From positions 1-33,212 of the forward strand of contig NZ_AGSX01000053.1 of the NCBI RefSeq assembly GCF_000235745.1: a stretch of 33,212 bases of DNA, read 5' to 3'. Within the stretch, counting starts at the first letter, position 1; each line of letters starts with the position of its first letter. Positions 1-7,633 of the stretch are shown piece after piece. This DNA is from Stutzerimonas stutzeri SDM-LAC (GTDB taxonomy: Bacteria > Pseudomonadota > Gammaproteobacteria > Pseudomonadales > Pseudomonadaceae). A model generated the notes under the pieces. That model worked only from the letters and a program-made list of their open reading frames with translations, did no database searches and was not told the DNA's origin. The position numbers were made by a program, and so were the translations under genes.

Positions 1-22
1 GGTGATGCGGCTGGTGTCGCCC

Positions 23-2251
23 TCAGCGCTTGATCATTCCAAGCCGCATGAAGCGTGTCTCGCCGCTGGCGTCGTCCACGCCATCGTTGTCGGTGACGAT
101 GAACAGGCGGCCCTGCTTGTCCACGGCTGCTCCTTCTACCTTGTCCAGCACCCAGCCGCCGGTGTGCTTGAGGTCGGGCAGCAGGTCGCGCGCCAACTGC
201 TTGCTCACAAGCGGGAAGCTTTGGCCCTCGGCAGCGGGCTGCATGCCGCTCAGGTCGATGCGGTACAGGCGCTTGATCTCGGCTGCCGGACCCTGCCGGT
301 TGTCGCGTTCGATGACCAGAAACCGGCCATCGCCGATAGATGTGAGCTCGGACAGCCCGACCCAACCGCCTTCGGCAGCCGGGTCCAGCGGGTAGTGGTA
401 GAAGCCCCATTCTCCGCTGCTCGGGTTGAACACGCCGATGCGGACCTTGCCGGCCGGGTCGCTCTTCCACTCCCGCTGAAAGGCGACGTACACGCGGGTG
501 CTAGCGCCTTCGCCGACCACCGCAACGCCCTCGAAACCGTTGCTGGTGCCCTGTACCGCGACGTCTGTCGGCAGTGCATATTCCTCCAGCACTTCGCCCT
601 TGGCATTGGCGCGGATCAGCAGGTTCGGTTTGGCCTTGCCGTTGCTTTCCGAGGCGAGCCAGAAGTCCCCGTTGGCGGCCTGGGCGATGCCTTCCAGATC
701 GTAGTTGACGGTATTGCCGTCCTTGCGCAGTTCGGTCTGCGCGTCGATGACCGCAGGCGTTTTGCCCGTATCGATGTGGAAGATCCGCGAAGCCTTGTAG
801 TAGCTGTCCGGGACGGCGTAGAGGCGGTTGTTTTGCGCACGGTCTGCGACCATCCCGCTGAGCGCGCCCCAGGGCATCAGCTGGCTGTCCGTGGAACGGA
901 TCTCAGGATAAGACGCTGTCTCGGCGCCGAATTGGTAGATCGAGATGGTCGAGCGATAGCCGTCCTCGGCCGAATCTTCTTCACTGCTGACCACCAGCAG
1001 ATTGCGCGACGGGATAGGCAGCAGCCCCTCCGGCCCCATGCCGGTCGGCAGAATCTGATGCAGCACCGGCGCCCACGGACGCGCGACGTCGTATACGGCG
1101 ACGGCATTGCCGCGCTCGCTGCCGACGAACAGAAAGTCTTGCTGGCGGAAGCTTCCCGAGGCGATGCCTTCTGGCTCGATGCCTTTGTTCTCCGAGCGGC
1201 TCTCAGGGTAATGGCCGGCACGGATCAAGGCGTGTTCGAGCAATGCGCCGGCTTCGTGCCAGACGCTGCCGTTGTAATCGAACAGGGTGAAGCTGCGGCT
1301 ACCGCCTTCTTCACCGTTGGCATCTTCGTAGTCGCCTTCGTTGGCGGTCGCCAGCAGCGGGCCGACCCAGGCGATAGAATCCGGTTCGCGACGTTTGCCC
1401 TTGAGTACGCCAACCGGCTCGATACGGTCGTTTTCATCGGTGTCGACATTTTCCAGATCGACCTGGCCAGCGCTGAAATGGCGCAGCACGCGACCGCGAC
1501 GCAGATCCACCAGCGCGATGTGGTTGTTTTCCTGCAAGGTCACGGCGGCAACATCCTGATCATTGATGCTGACGTACTCAGGCTCGGGATCGTTCGGCGC
1601 CACCTCGGCCAGGCCAGTCAGGCTGACGTCCCGTGTGCTCCAGCGCGAAGGCTGACCCTTGAGGTCGACGATGCGTAGAAAGCCCGCCGGCAGCTGCGGG
1701 ATCAGCCCGTCGTTAAGCTCTTCGTCTCGCTCGTTCTCGATCGCCACTGCGGCGTAACGGCCCCGTGGGCTGATGGCGATGGAGTCGGGCTGACCGCCCA
1801 TGGGCAGCGTGGCGACGCGTTTCGGTTGAGCAGGGTTGCGGATGTCGAACACCGCCAACACGCCGTCCGGCTGGGTGAAGCTCAGCGAGGTGTTCACGGC
1901 AACGAGCGCAAAGTGATGATGCACGGCGACCGAGGTCGGCTCGCCTTCGAGCTGCACGAAGCCCGCAGGCGTTGGCGACTTGGGGTCGCGAATATCGACC
2001 AGGCCAATCCGCTCGCCGGGGCTGTCGGTGTAGATCAGCGTCTGGCCGTCCCGGCTGACTGCGGTGATCTCCGCAACGGTCTGTTTGGTTGCATCTTCAT
2101 CGGCGCCGAGGTTGCGGTACACCGGAAACGTCGCGATCCGCTCGAAGTAGTCTGCGGCACGCGAAGAAGCGGCCTCCACCGCCAACGGCAGCAGGGCCAG
2201 TGTCAACGCAGTGGATAGTGCGGTGCGGGTCAGGCGGGTCGGTGTTCTCAT
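23..2251 (-). CDS. Exported beta-propeller / phytase-like (esterase-like activity of phytase) protein
   Basis: Protein of 742 aa with a cleavable signal peptide (basic MRTPTRLTR start, hydrophobic stretch to about residue 27, then VEAASS). Residues about 35-440 form a YVTN/LVIVD-like propeller: repeated units such as GLVDIRDP, AVFDIRNP and VALVDLRRGR, plus the segment PDSIAWVGPLLATANEGDYED typical of choice-of-anchor-I/alkaline-phosphatase-like propellers. Residues about 450-740 match the phytase-like domain (PF13449), with DLEGIAQAANGDFWLASES and FEGVAVVGEG. The family is exported and sometimes annotated as phytase or phosphodiesterase; the substrate is not evident. The stop is TGA at 23-25 and the ATG at 2249-2251 directly precedes the signal peptide. 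It stands 214 bp downstream of the sugar dehydrogenase on the same strand and may have its own promoter. Domain family is fairly sure, activity unknown. Confidence 0.85.
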   Translation of the reverse strand: MRTPTRLTRTALSTALTLALLPLAVEAASSRAADYFERIATFPVYRNLGADEDATKQTVAEITAVSRDGQTLIYTDSPGERIGLVDIRDPKSPTPAGFVQLEGEPTSVAVHHHFALVAVNTSLSFTQPDGVLAVFDIRNPAQPKRVATLPMGGQPDSIAISPRGRYAAVAIENERDEELNDGLIPQLPAGFLRIVDLKGQPSRWSTRDVSLTGLAEVAPNDPEPEYVSINDQDVAAVTLQENNHIALVDLRRGRVLRHFSAGQVDLENVDTDENDRIEPVGVLKGKRREPDSIAWVGPLLATANEGDYEDANGEEGGSRSFTLFDYNGSVWHEAGALLEHALIRAGHYPESRSENKGIEPEGIASGSFRQQDFLFVGSERGNAVAVYDVARPWAPVLHQILPTGMGPEGLLPIPSRNLLVVSSEEDSAEDGYRSTISIYQFGAETASYPEIRSTDSQLMPWGALSGMVADRAQNNRLYAVPDSYYKASRIFHIDTGKTPAVIDAQTELRKDGNTVNYDLEGIAQAANGDFWLASESNGKAKPNLLIRANAKGEVLEEYALPTDVAVQGTSNGFEGVAVVGEGASTRVYVAFQREWKSDPAGKVRIGVFNPSSGEWGFYHYPLDPAAEGGWVGLSELTSIGDGRFLVIERDNRQGPAAEIKRLYRIDLSGMQPAAEGQSFPLVSKQLARDLLPDLKHTGGWVLDKVEGAAVDKQGRLFIVTDNDGVDDASGETRFMRLGMIKR

Positions 2252-2465
2252 ACGAGCCTCGGCGGTTGGCGATGGGGTTTAGCCGAAGCACGCTAGGCGG
2301 GGAATGTTACGAGGGTGTTACCGGAGGATTGGTTTGCGCAGGCCGCTGCATATCAAGCGCAAGTAGTGCTACCAACATGAGAAGCAACGGATTGGGCATT
2401 TTTACTGTCGGCGATTGGTTGGCCGGCTGGATGAGGCCACCCGAAGCGGTCGCGACAGATTGAAC

Positions 2466-3590
2466 CTATTTCGGCATTAGCTCCAGCAAACGCCCGCCGT
2501 TCCCGCCCTCCAGCAGCCAGATACTGCCGTCCAGACCTTGTTCGACTTCGCGGATGCGCGCGTTCATGTCGTAGCGTGCGGTCTCGCTGGCGTCTTCACC
2601 GTTCAGGGTAACGCGCACCAGGGCTTCGCCGGACAGTGCGCCAAGCAGGGCGTTGCCTTTCCAATCGGCAAACCGCTCGCCACTGTAGATGAGCAGGCCA
2701 GCAGGGGAGATCACCGGCGTCCAGGAAACCTTCGGCGCTATGAATTCTGGGCGCGTATCGTGATCGGGAATCGGACGGCCGCCGTAGTGGTTGCCGTTGG
2801 AGACTACCGGATAACCGTAGTTGCCGCCTCTGCGGATCAGGTTGAACTCGTCGCCGCCTTCCGGACCCATCTCGTGTTCCCACAGGCGGCCCTGCGCGTC
2901 GAACGCAATGCCCAGCGGATTGCGGTGGCCGAGCGACCAGATCTGCGCCGTCACACCGCCTTTGTCGGCAAACGGATTGTCGGCCGGCACGCTGCCGTCC
3001 TCGTTCAGGCGTATCACTTTGCCGAGATTGGCGTCCATGTCCTGCGCCGGCGTGAATTTCTGCCGCTCGCCGGAAGTGATCCACAGCTTGCCGTCCGGGC
3101 CGAACGCGAGACGATGCCCGTAATGGCCTTTGCCGGAGACCTTGGGCGACTGTCGCCAGATTACTTTCTGGTCTGAAAGCGCGCCGCCATCGGCGCTTCG
3201 CTTGAGGATTGCACGGGCGACGGCGGCGCCCTGTTTGTCTCCCTCGCCATGCTCGGCATAGCTGAGGTAGATGACGTTGTTCTGAGCGAAATCGGGATGG
3301 AGGATGACGTCACCGAGCCCGCCCTGGCCGCCATAGGCCACCTCTGGCACGCCGGTGATCTCATGAACCGTTCCGGTCTTTACGTCGACGTGCTTGAGCG
3401 CACCGCGCTTTTCCGTGACCAGCGCCGTACCGTCCGGCAGAAAGGTCATGGCCCAGGGTTCGGAGAAGCTTGCTCGCGGCGTCACGCTGAACGGCCATTG
3501 GCTTCGTTCGACGGCTGTGGGTGCGGCGATGGCGAGCGAAACCGTACCGGCTGCGATGGCGCTGGCGATGTGCAAAGCGAGTCGTTTCAT
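2466..3590 (-). CDS. Soluble PQQ-dependent aldose sugar dehydrogenase (YliI/Asd-like)
   Basis: Periplasmic six-bladed propeller of 374 aa in the sGDH/Asd family, which oxidises aldose sugars to lactones using PQQ and Ca2+. Seen: signal peptide ([22 protein letters not shown]), the family segment [38 protein letters not shown], and [23 protein letters not shown], which is the classic Asd/sGDH signature. Two in-frame ATGs lie at 3599 and 3590; 3590 is chosen because a GGAG sits about 10 nt upstream of it and only about 2 nt from the other. Lies downstream of the sorbosone-dehydrogenase-like gene with a 105-bp gap that contains an inverted repeat. The exact substrate cannot be read from sequence; family assignment is strong. 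Confidence 0.88.
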   Translation of the reverse strand: MKRLALHIASAIAAGTVSLAIAAPTAVERSQWPFSVTPRASFSEPWAMTFLPDGTALVTEKRGALKHVDVKTGTVHEITGVPEVAYGGQGGLGDVILHPDFAQNNVIYLSYAEHGEGDKQGAAVARAILKRSADGGALSDQKVIWRQSPKVSGKGHYGHRLAFGPDGKLWITSGERQKFTPAQDMDANLGKVIRLNEDGSVPADNPFADKGGVTAQIWSLGHRNPLGIAFDAQGRLWEHEMGPEGGDEFNLIRRGGNYGYPVVSNGNHYGGRPIPDHDTRPEFIAPKVSWTPVISPAGLLIYSGERFADWKGNALLGALSGEALVRVTLNGEDASETARYDMNARIREVEQGLDGSIWLLEGGNGGRLLELMPK

Positions 3591-3611
3591 ACCGTCCATT
3601 CTCCAAAATCA

Positions 3612-3637
3612 GGCCCCAACGCAACCGCGGTGGGGCC
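3612..3637 (-). terminator. GC-rich inverted repeat between two PQQ dehydrogenase genes, possible terminator
   Basis: GGCCCCA (3612-3618) pairs with TGGGGCC (3631-3637) around a 12-nt loop. On the minus strand it follows the sorbosone-like gene and is trailed by TGATTTT, so it could be a weak intrinsic terminator or attenuator before the YliI-like gene. A second self-complementary run, CCCCGCGCGGGG, lies nearby around 3656-3667. Confidence 0.35.
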
Positions 3638-3695
3638 ATACAAGTTGGGCTGGACCCCGCGCGGGGCGATCAGCCGGTGCGCCGATCGTTCGGAC

Positions 3696-4988
3696 CTACT
3701 GCGTTCGGGTCACGCGCCATACGATGTTGGCCAAATCGTCAGCGACGATGAGTGCGCCACGCGGGTCGACCGTCACGCCCACCGGCCTGCCGTGCGTTCC
3801 TTCGGCGGTGCGAAACCCGGTCACGAAATCCACCGGTTCGCCCGATGGTTTTCCGTTCCTGAAGGGCACGAACACCACTTGATAACCGGACGGATCTTCG
3901 CGATTCCAGCTGCCGTGCTCGCCGACGAACACGCCTTCGGCAAATTTTTCACCCATGACTGGTGACGAGAAGTCCACGCCCAGCGCCGCCACGTGCGGGC
4001 CTAACGCGTAGTCAGGTTTGATCGCTTCAGCGACCAGGTCAGGGTTCTGTGGTCGCACGCGCTCGTCGACATGCTGGCCCCAGTAGCTATAGGGCCAGCC
4101 GTAGAAGCCACCTTCTTGTACCGAGGTGAGGTAGTCCGGAACCAGATTCGGACCGAGCTCGTCCCGCTCGTTCACCACCGCCCAGAGCTGATCCGTGCCG
4201 GGTCGTATCGTCAATGCCGTGGGGTTACGCAGCCCGGTTGCGTAGGGCTTGTGGGCGCCGGTTTCCGCGTCGATCTGCCAGATCATCGCGCGGTCAACCT
4301 CGGCCTCCATCCCGCGTTCGGTGATGTTGCTGTTCGAACCAATGCCAACATACAGGAAGCGCCCGTCCGGGCTCGCCGTTAGTGCCTTGGTCCAGTGATG
4401 GTTGATCCGGTAGGGCAGGTCGGTGACCTTCACCGGCTCGCCACTGGCCTCCGTCTGGCCTTCCTGATACTCGAAGCGCACCAACGCGTCCTGATTGGCA
4501 ACGTACAGGTTGCCATTGGTCAGCGCCAGGCCATACGGCGCGTTGAGCCCGTCCGCGAAAACCTTCTGCAGTTCATACACGCCGTCACCATCGGCATCAC
4601 GCAGCAAGGTCAGCCGATTGCCGCTTTTGACCGAGGTGGTGCCCTTGGATTTGATATAGCCGGCGATCACATCCTTCGGCCTGAGCTTGGGTGCATTGCC
4701 GCCACGACCTTCCGCTACGAGGATGTCTCCGTTCGGCAGGACCAGTGTTTGTCGTGGAATCTGCAGATCGGTGGCGATTGCACTTACCGTGAAACCCTCG
4801 GGCACCGTTGGCTTCTTGTCACCCCAGCCGACCGGGTCAGCAATCGTCATGCTCGGCAGCAGCCCACGCTGAGGCTCGTCGAGTTTCGGGTTCTCGCCTT
4901 TTACCAAGGCGATGTCCTGGTCCGCGCCGCCGCAGGCGCTCAAGAGCAGCGCCACCGTCAGGGCGCTCAGTGGGCCTGCGTAGTTCAT
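3696..4988 (-). CDS. PQQ-dependent sorbosone/sugar dehydrogenase-like lipoprotein
   Basis: Protein of 430 aa with a lipoprotein signal: hydrophobic MNYAGPLSALTVALLLSAC gives a lipobox LSAC at Cys 19, so it is probably tethered to the outer membrane facing the periplasm. The body is a six-bladed propeller of the L-sorbosone dehydrogenase/GDH family: VPEGFTVSAIATDLQIPR, LPNGDILVAEGRGG, NHHWTKALTASPDGRFLYVGIGSNSN, GLRNPTALTI, GGFYGWPYSYWG, GEHGSWNR and GRPVGVTVDPRGALIVADD. Members oxidise aldoses/aldehydes with PQQ. The start codon overlaps the stop of the DUF2231 gene (ATGA), implying translational coupling. Electron acceptor unknown; the coupled membrane protein has no visible haem or quinone motif. 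Confidence 0.87.
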   Translation of the reverse strand: MNYAGPLSALTVALLLSACGGADQDIALVKGENPKLDEPQRGLLPSMTIADPVGWGDKKPTVPEGFTVSAIATDLQIPRQTLVLPNGDILVAEGRGGNAPKLRPKDVIAGYIKSKGTTSVKSGNRLTLLRDADGDGVYELQKVFADGLNAPYGLALTNGNLYVANQDALVRFEYQEGQTEASGEPVKVTDLPYRINHHWTKALTASPDGRFLYVGIGSNSNITERGMEAEVDRAMIWQIDAETGAHKPYATGLRNPTALTIRPGTDQLWAVVNERDELGPNLVPDYLTSVQEGGFYGWPYSYWGQHVDERVRPQNPDLVAEAIKPDYALGPHVAALGVDFSSPVMGEKFAEGVFVGEHGSWNREDPSGYQVVFVPFRNGKPSGEPVDFVTGFRTAEGTHGRPVGVTVDPRGALIVADDLANIVWRVTRTQ

Positions 4989-5434
4989 GCTTCACCTCCC
5001 GAACGTAGATTGGTAAAGCCGATCCAGGTTGCCGCGCAGGCCAGGATGGTCACGATCACCGACAAGATCAGGCCCGATGGCATGCTCGCCCAGGCGTCCT
5101 TGGCATGGACGAGGGCGTTGAAAAAGCCCAGCACCCAGGCGGCCACTAGCAGTGCTAGATAAATCAGCGGTCGCCCTTTCTTATGGGTGGCTTTCACCAG
5201 GTTGACCAGTGCGAACAGGATCGCCAATCCGCAGAAAACCAGACCTCCCGCAACCAGCCAGGACGCAAAGTTGGTCCACTGAATTTCATAGGTTTGGAAG
5301 TAGGCGATGTCACTCAACAGGCCGCCAAGAAACAGCGGAACCGTCCCTGCGAGCGACGTTGCGTGAATCGGGTTGGGTACGTGTCGCGAGATGCTGTGTG
5401 TCGTGTGGTGCGTGCTGTGGGTGATAACGGTCAC
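4985..5434 (-). CDS. DUF2231-type integral membrane protein
   Basis: Protein of 149 aa with a His-rich N-terminus, then HVPNPIHATSLAGTVPLFLGGLLSDIAY, a DUF2231-type opening in which a conserved PIH motif precedes the first membrane helix. Four membrane segments at roughly residues 28-45, 55-80, 90-108 and 120-140. DUF2231 proteins often sit beside PQQ-dependent sorbosone-dehydrogenase-like genes, and here the two are linked by an ATGA stop-start overlap, so a joint role in the periplasmic oxidation system is a fair inference. No biochemical function is established from the sequence. Confidence 0.75.
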   Translation of the reverse strand: MTVITHSTHHTTHSISRHVPNPIHATSLAGTVPLFLGGLLSDIAYFQTYEIQWTNFASWLVAGGLVFCGLAILFALVNLVKATHKKGRPLIYLALLVAAWVLGFFNALVHAKDAWASMPSGLILSVIVTILACAATWIGFTNLRSGGEA

Positions 5435-5929
5435 GGAGGCATCCTCATCACTGGGCGATCCAGGCCTGATGCACCGCGCGGATGCGCTTGCCGCCCGGAT
5501 CGCTCTGACTGTGCATAAATGGGGATCGTGCCGTTGGGCGGTAAGTTCAGTTGTATCGACGAGGCGCTTGTTCTAGGGGAGTGGATGAGGTGGCATCAGC
5601 ACAGCCACCCGAGCGCTTTGTATAGATTGCTGCGCCAACTGTTGGCGATGACCGTGGGTGGCCCGGATGAGCGCCGACCTCACGGGTGCGAATATTAGAT
5701 TCTATCCATGCTTCGTCTCTGTCACCGGATGTAACTTCTAGCAGGGACGTTCTTTCTAATTATGTTCATATATAAGCGTCAGTCTTTGAGCGGGCATCTT
5801 GGTAGCGAAACCGGCATACGCTTGGCGATCAAAGACGGATTGCGTGCACGCCAGTTCATGCTGATGCCGCCCATGTACTCTAAAAAAGTGCGCGCGCGTT
5901 TCTTCAAGATTTCAATTATCTATATTGGT
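5435..5929. other. Intergenic stretch between the PQQ cluster and the distal end of the integron
   Basis: About 500 bp with no recognised gene. It must contain the promoter of the minus-strand DUF2231 operon and the junction between chromosome and cassette array. Base composition falls from GC-rich (to about 5700) to AT-rich (5690-5930). No further attC-like sequence is seen to the left of 5930. A 57-codon open frame (5762-5935) is listed separately. Confidence 0.5.
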
Positions 5930-5935
5930 CGCTAA
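5762..5935 (+). CDS. Possible small basic ORF ending inside the last attC
   Basis: An ATG at 5762 opens a 57-codon frame ending at TAA 5933-5935, within the CGCTAAC core of the last attC. The product is strongly basic (many Arg/Lys) with a hydrophobic C-terminus (KISIIYIG). No ribosome binding site is visible and the product is not recognised. It runs opposite to all cassette genes. It could be the remnant of an inverted cassette or chance. Confidence 0.2.
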   Translation: MFIYKRQSLSGHLGSETGIRLAIKDGLRARQFMLMPPMYSKKVRARFFKISIIYIGR

Positions 5936-6005
5936 CCCTTGGTTCAGGGGCGGGCTTTAGATAATTCCAGAAAACGAAACGAGCGGTCTGAACCACTTGT
6001 TAGGC
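5930..6005 (-). repeat. attC8 (Pseudomonas type), distal end of array
   Basis: Ends are CGCTAAC (5930-5936) and GTTAGGC (5999-6005). The core GGTTCAGGGGCGGGCTTTAG is recognisable, but the middle (ATAATTCCAGAAAACG) has lost the paired GCCCGTCCCAGTG half, so folding would be poorer. Belongs to the YdeI-family cassette. Confidence 0.8.
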
Positions 6006-6028
6006 GCATTCACGCAGTTCTACATTTA

Positions 6029-6580
6029 TCAAACTTCTGCTTCGGGAGCACGGAAAGCCTTGCTGTAGTAGCCAGACTGATCGAAACAGCAGACATGTTT
6101 CTTACCGGAAGCAAGCATGTCGCAAGCATCACTGATTCGTTTTGCTCGTGTCTTAAGTTGCTTGGCTGAAGTTATCCAGTGTATCCAGTCTACTCGTGCG
6201 ATGGTCGTCGTACTGTTCCAAACTTTAAGAGCTTCAGGAGTGGCTGCAAGCGCCTCCTGCAAATCTTGCGGGATGTCAGGCTCAGGTTCCTTTTTCACAG
6301 GGGCTAGCTCTAGCGCAACGATATCCCCAACGGCCGCGCCTGCGGCTTCGTGTAGTTCTCTACTTACCCGCAACCAATGGCTCAGTTGACCATCCGGCTC
6401 AAGTGTTGCCTGGAAATGGTGCCCATTGATTGTGCCCTCAACGGTCGTCCTTCCTCGCCTCGGAAGCCGTTCACTTGCCTCTCTCGGCAGTAATACGAAC
6501 GCCCAGGACGTATCGTCGCCAGACTTAGCCGGATGAAGAAGCTTTGCTTCGAATCGGGATTTATTATCGATTACTGACAT
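6029..6580 (-). CDS. Cassette 8: YdeI/OmpD-associated family protein with DUF1905 domain
   Basis: Protein of 183 aa. Residues about 8-95 match DUF1905 (FEAKLLHPAKSGDDTSWAFVLLP, GRTTVEGTINGHHFQATLEPDGQLSHWLRVSRELHEAAGAAVGDIVALEL). Residues about 100-165 match the YdeI/OmpD-associated domain: DIPQDLQEALAATPEALKVW, DWIHWITSAKQLKTRAKRISDACDMLASGKK. The family is named for bacteriocin protection in Salmonella and occurs widely as integron cassettes; a role in envelope or antimicrobial tolerance is known only loosely. The C-terminus (HVCCFDQSGYYSKAFRAPEAEV) extends beyond the usual family end. Cytosolic, no signal peptide. Confidence 0.85.
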   Translation of the reverse strand: MSVIDNKSRFEAKLLHPAKSGDDTSWAFVLLPREASERLPRRGRTTVEGTINGHHFQATLEPDGQLSHWLRVSRELHEAAGAAVGDIVALELAPVKKEPEPDIPQDLQEALAATPEALKVWNSTTTIARVDWIHWITSAKQLKTRAKRISDACDMLASGKKHVCCFDQSGYYSKAFRAPEAEV

Positions 6581-6601
6581 TGCGACTTCTCCAGTTAATA
6601 C

Positions 6602-6673
6602 GCCTAATGTTTGGTTAAGGGGCAGGCCTTAGCCTGTCCCAGCGAATGCGGCGAAAGTTGTCATACGTTACCT
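6602..6673 (-). repeat. attC7 (Pseudomonas type, degenerate)
   Basis: Ends are GCCTAAT (6602-6608, C-to-T change in the core AAC) and GTTACCT (6667-6673). The centre keeps GTTTGGTTAAGGGGCAGGCC and AGCCTGTCCCAGCGAA, with the distal half changed (TGCGGCGAAAGTTGTC). The stop codon of cassette 7 lies within the end. Confidence 0.75.
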
Positions 6674-7141
6674 TCCTGCTTCACCTGCCTCTAAAATTGG
6701 TAGCCCAGCCTCAGTCGGGATATAAATCCTCTCACCTTTGCCGTCTTGAAGGCCTTTAATCCAAATGTATCTGAGATACTCATCATTACCTTTTAAAGAC
6801 TCGCCGATTATCCTATTTGATTCAGCTGCTGCTTTTGCACGCTCAATATCAGCTAAGCCTTCCGCTTTAGCGCGAACTACTTGGGCTTTGCCTTCGGCTT
6901 CTGCCAGCGTAACTCTTGCTTTAGCTTGCATTAATGATGCAGTTTCACTTGCCCGTGCTTCTTCGATAAGAATTTGTTTAGACCACTCGGCTTCCTTTAA
7001 AGCGGCCATTCCTTTCATTTCCATTCTATGTAAGTTGTACTTTGGCCAAGCCCATAGTGATAACGCAATTAATATAACGGTAATGAAGATAAGGAAAATC
7101 ACTGACCCAAATGCTAGCGCTTGTCTATTTTGATACACCAA
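6668..7141 (-). CDS. Cassette 7: membrane-anchored coiled-coil protein resembling the C-terminal tail of stomatin/HflK (SPFH) proteins
   Basis: Protein of 157 aa. One membrane helix at about residues 11-32 (SVIFLIFITVILIALSLWAW), then an Ala/Glu/Lys/Arg-rich helix (about 42-115) with the repetitive pattern EARASETASLMQAKARVTLA, EGKAQVVRAKAEGLADIERA, AAESNRIIGESL, which is the typical tail of SPFH proteins, and a C-terminal LRYIWIKGLQDGKGERIYIPTEAGLPILEAG resembling the end of HflC/stomatins. The SPFH core domain between helix and tail is absent. Sometimes annotated as membrane protease subunit. The stop TAA overlaps attC7. Function unknown; scaffold or membrane-stress role is inference. Confidence 0.75.
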   Translation of the reverse strand: MVYQNRQALAFGSVIFLIFITVILIALSLWAWPKYNLHRMEMKGMAALKEAEWSKQILIEEARASETASLMQAKARVTLAEAEGKAQVVRAKAEGLADIERAKAAAESNRIIGESLKGNDEYLRYIWIKGLQDGKGERIYIPTEAGLPILEAGEAGR

Positions 7142-7156
7142 ATTACTCCTTGTAAT

Positions 7157-7215
7157 GTATGACGCTGGAGTTAAGCCGCGGCGCGTAGCACCATCGGCTT
7201 AACGACTTGTTATGG
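7157..7215 (-). repeat. attC6, aadA-like (class 1 integron type), unlike the other seven
   Basis: 59 bp. On the minus strand it runs from CCATAAC through AAGTCGTTAAGCCGATGGTG and CGCGCCGCGGCTTAACTCCA to GCGTCATAC. This has the same plan and much of the sequence of the aadA-type 59-base element (GTCTAAC...TTCAAGCCGACGCC...GGCGCGGCTTAACTCAAGCGTTAG) as I recall it. The crossover-side core reads GTCATAC rather than GTTRRRY. Belongs to the two-TM cassette 6. Confidence 0.8.
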
Positions 7216-7240
7216 ATGCGTATCGCCCGCACCCTTGAAC

Positions 7241-7519
7241 CTAAAAATCAATGCCATCGATTTCACCTTTGAAAGGTTTGCTGATTACCCGTAGAAAACC
7301 AGCAATAGCCCTAAATGGAATGTCGATTATAAAGTCAAAAGCAGATGCCAAATCGTCAACGCTTCTACCCTTAGGCTTAACGTAATGTGCAAGCACAAAA
7401 CAAACTATCGCTGCAATCAAAACAAATAGGCTGAAACCGGAAATGAACAGATCAACAGTCAAATACAGACCAAGGCAGAATAGAGCAACGGCAATAAACA
7501 ATCTGATCGCGCCAATCAT
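7241..7519 (-). CDS. Cassette 6: small two-TM membrane protein, function unknown
   Basis: Protein of 92 aa. Two membrane helices (about residues 4-25 and 28-46: AIRLFIAVALFCLGLYLTVDLF, SLFVLIAAIVCFVLAHYV), followed by a basic KPKGRS and an amphipathic cytosolic tail with alternating aromatic and basic residues (FDFIIDIPFRAIAGFLRVISKPFKGEIDG). The gene is AT-rich, the ATG has a weak AAGGGAT upstream (minus strand). It is not recognised as a named family. Small membrane proteins are common in cassettes, and the attC that follows it is of foreign type, so this cassette probably has a different origin from its neighbours. Confidence 0.7.
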   Translation of the reverse strand: MIGAIRLFIAVALFCLGLYLTVDLFISGFSLFVLIAAIVCFVLAHYVKPKGRSVDDLASAFDFIIDIPFRAIAGFLRVISKPFKGEIDGIDF

Positions 7520-7555
7520 ATTTCATCCCTTTTGAATCTGGCATTAATCGAGCAT

Positions 7556-7630
7556 TCATAACGTTTGGTTAAGGGCGGGCTTTAGCCCGTCCCAGTGAGC
7601 GAAGCGAACGGTTTGAACCATTTGCTAGGC
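7556..7630 (-). repeat. attC5 (Pseudomonas type)
   Basis: Ends are TCATAAC (7556-7562) and GCTAGGC (7624-7630; GTT changed to GCT). Core GTTTGGTTAAGGGCGGGCTT and AGCCCGTCCCAGTGAGCGAA are intact except for one G lost in the GGGG run. Belongs to the GIY-YIG cassette's downstream end. Confidence 0.88.
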
Positions 7631-7633
7631 GAA

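Noticed and set aside
2-1678. Long plus-strand open frame (558 codons) opposite the phytase-like gene
   Set aside because: Antisense shadow of a GC-rich gene; no family resemblance, while the minus strand has a signal peptide and clear domains.
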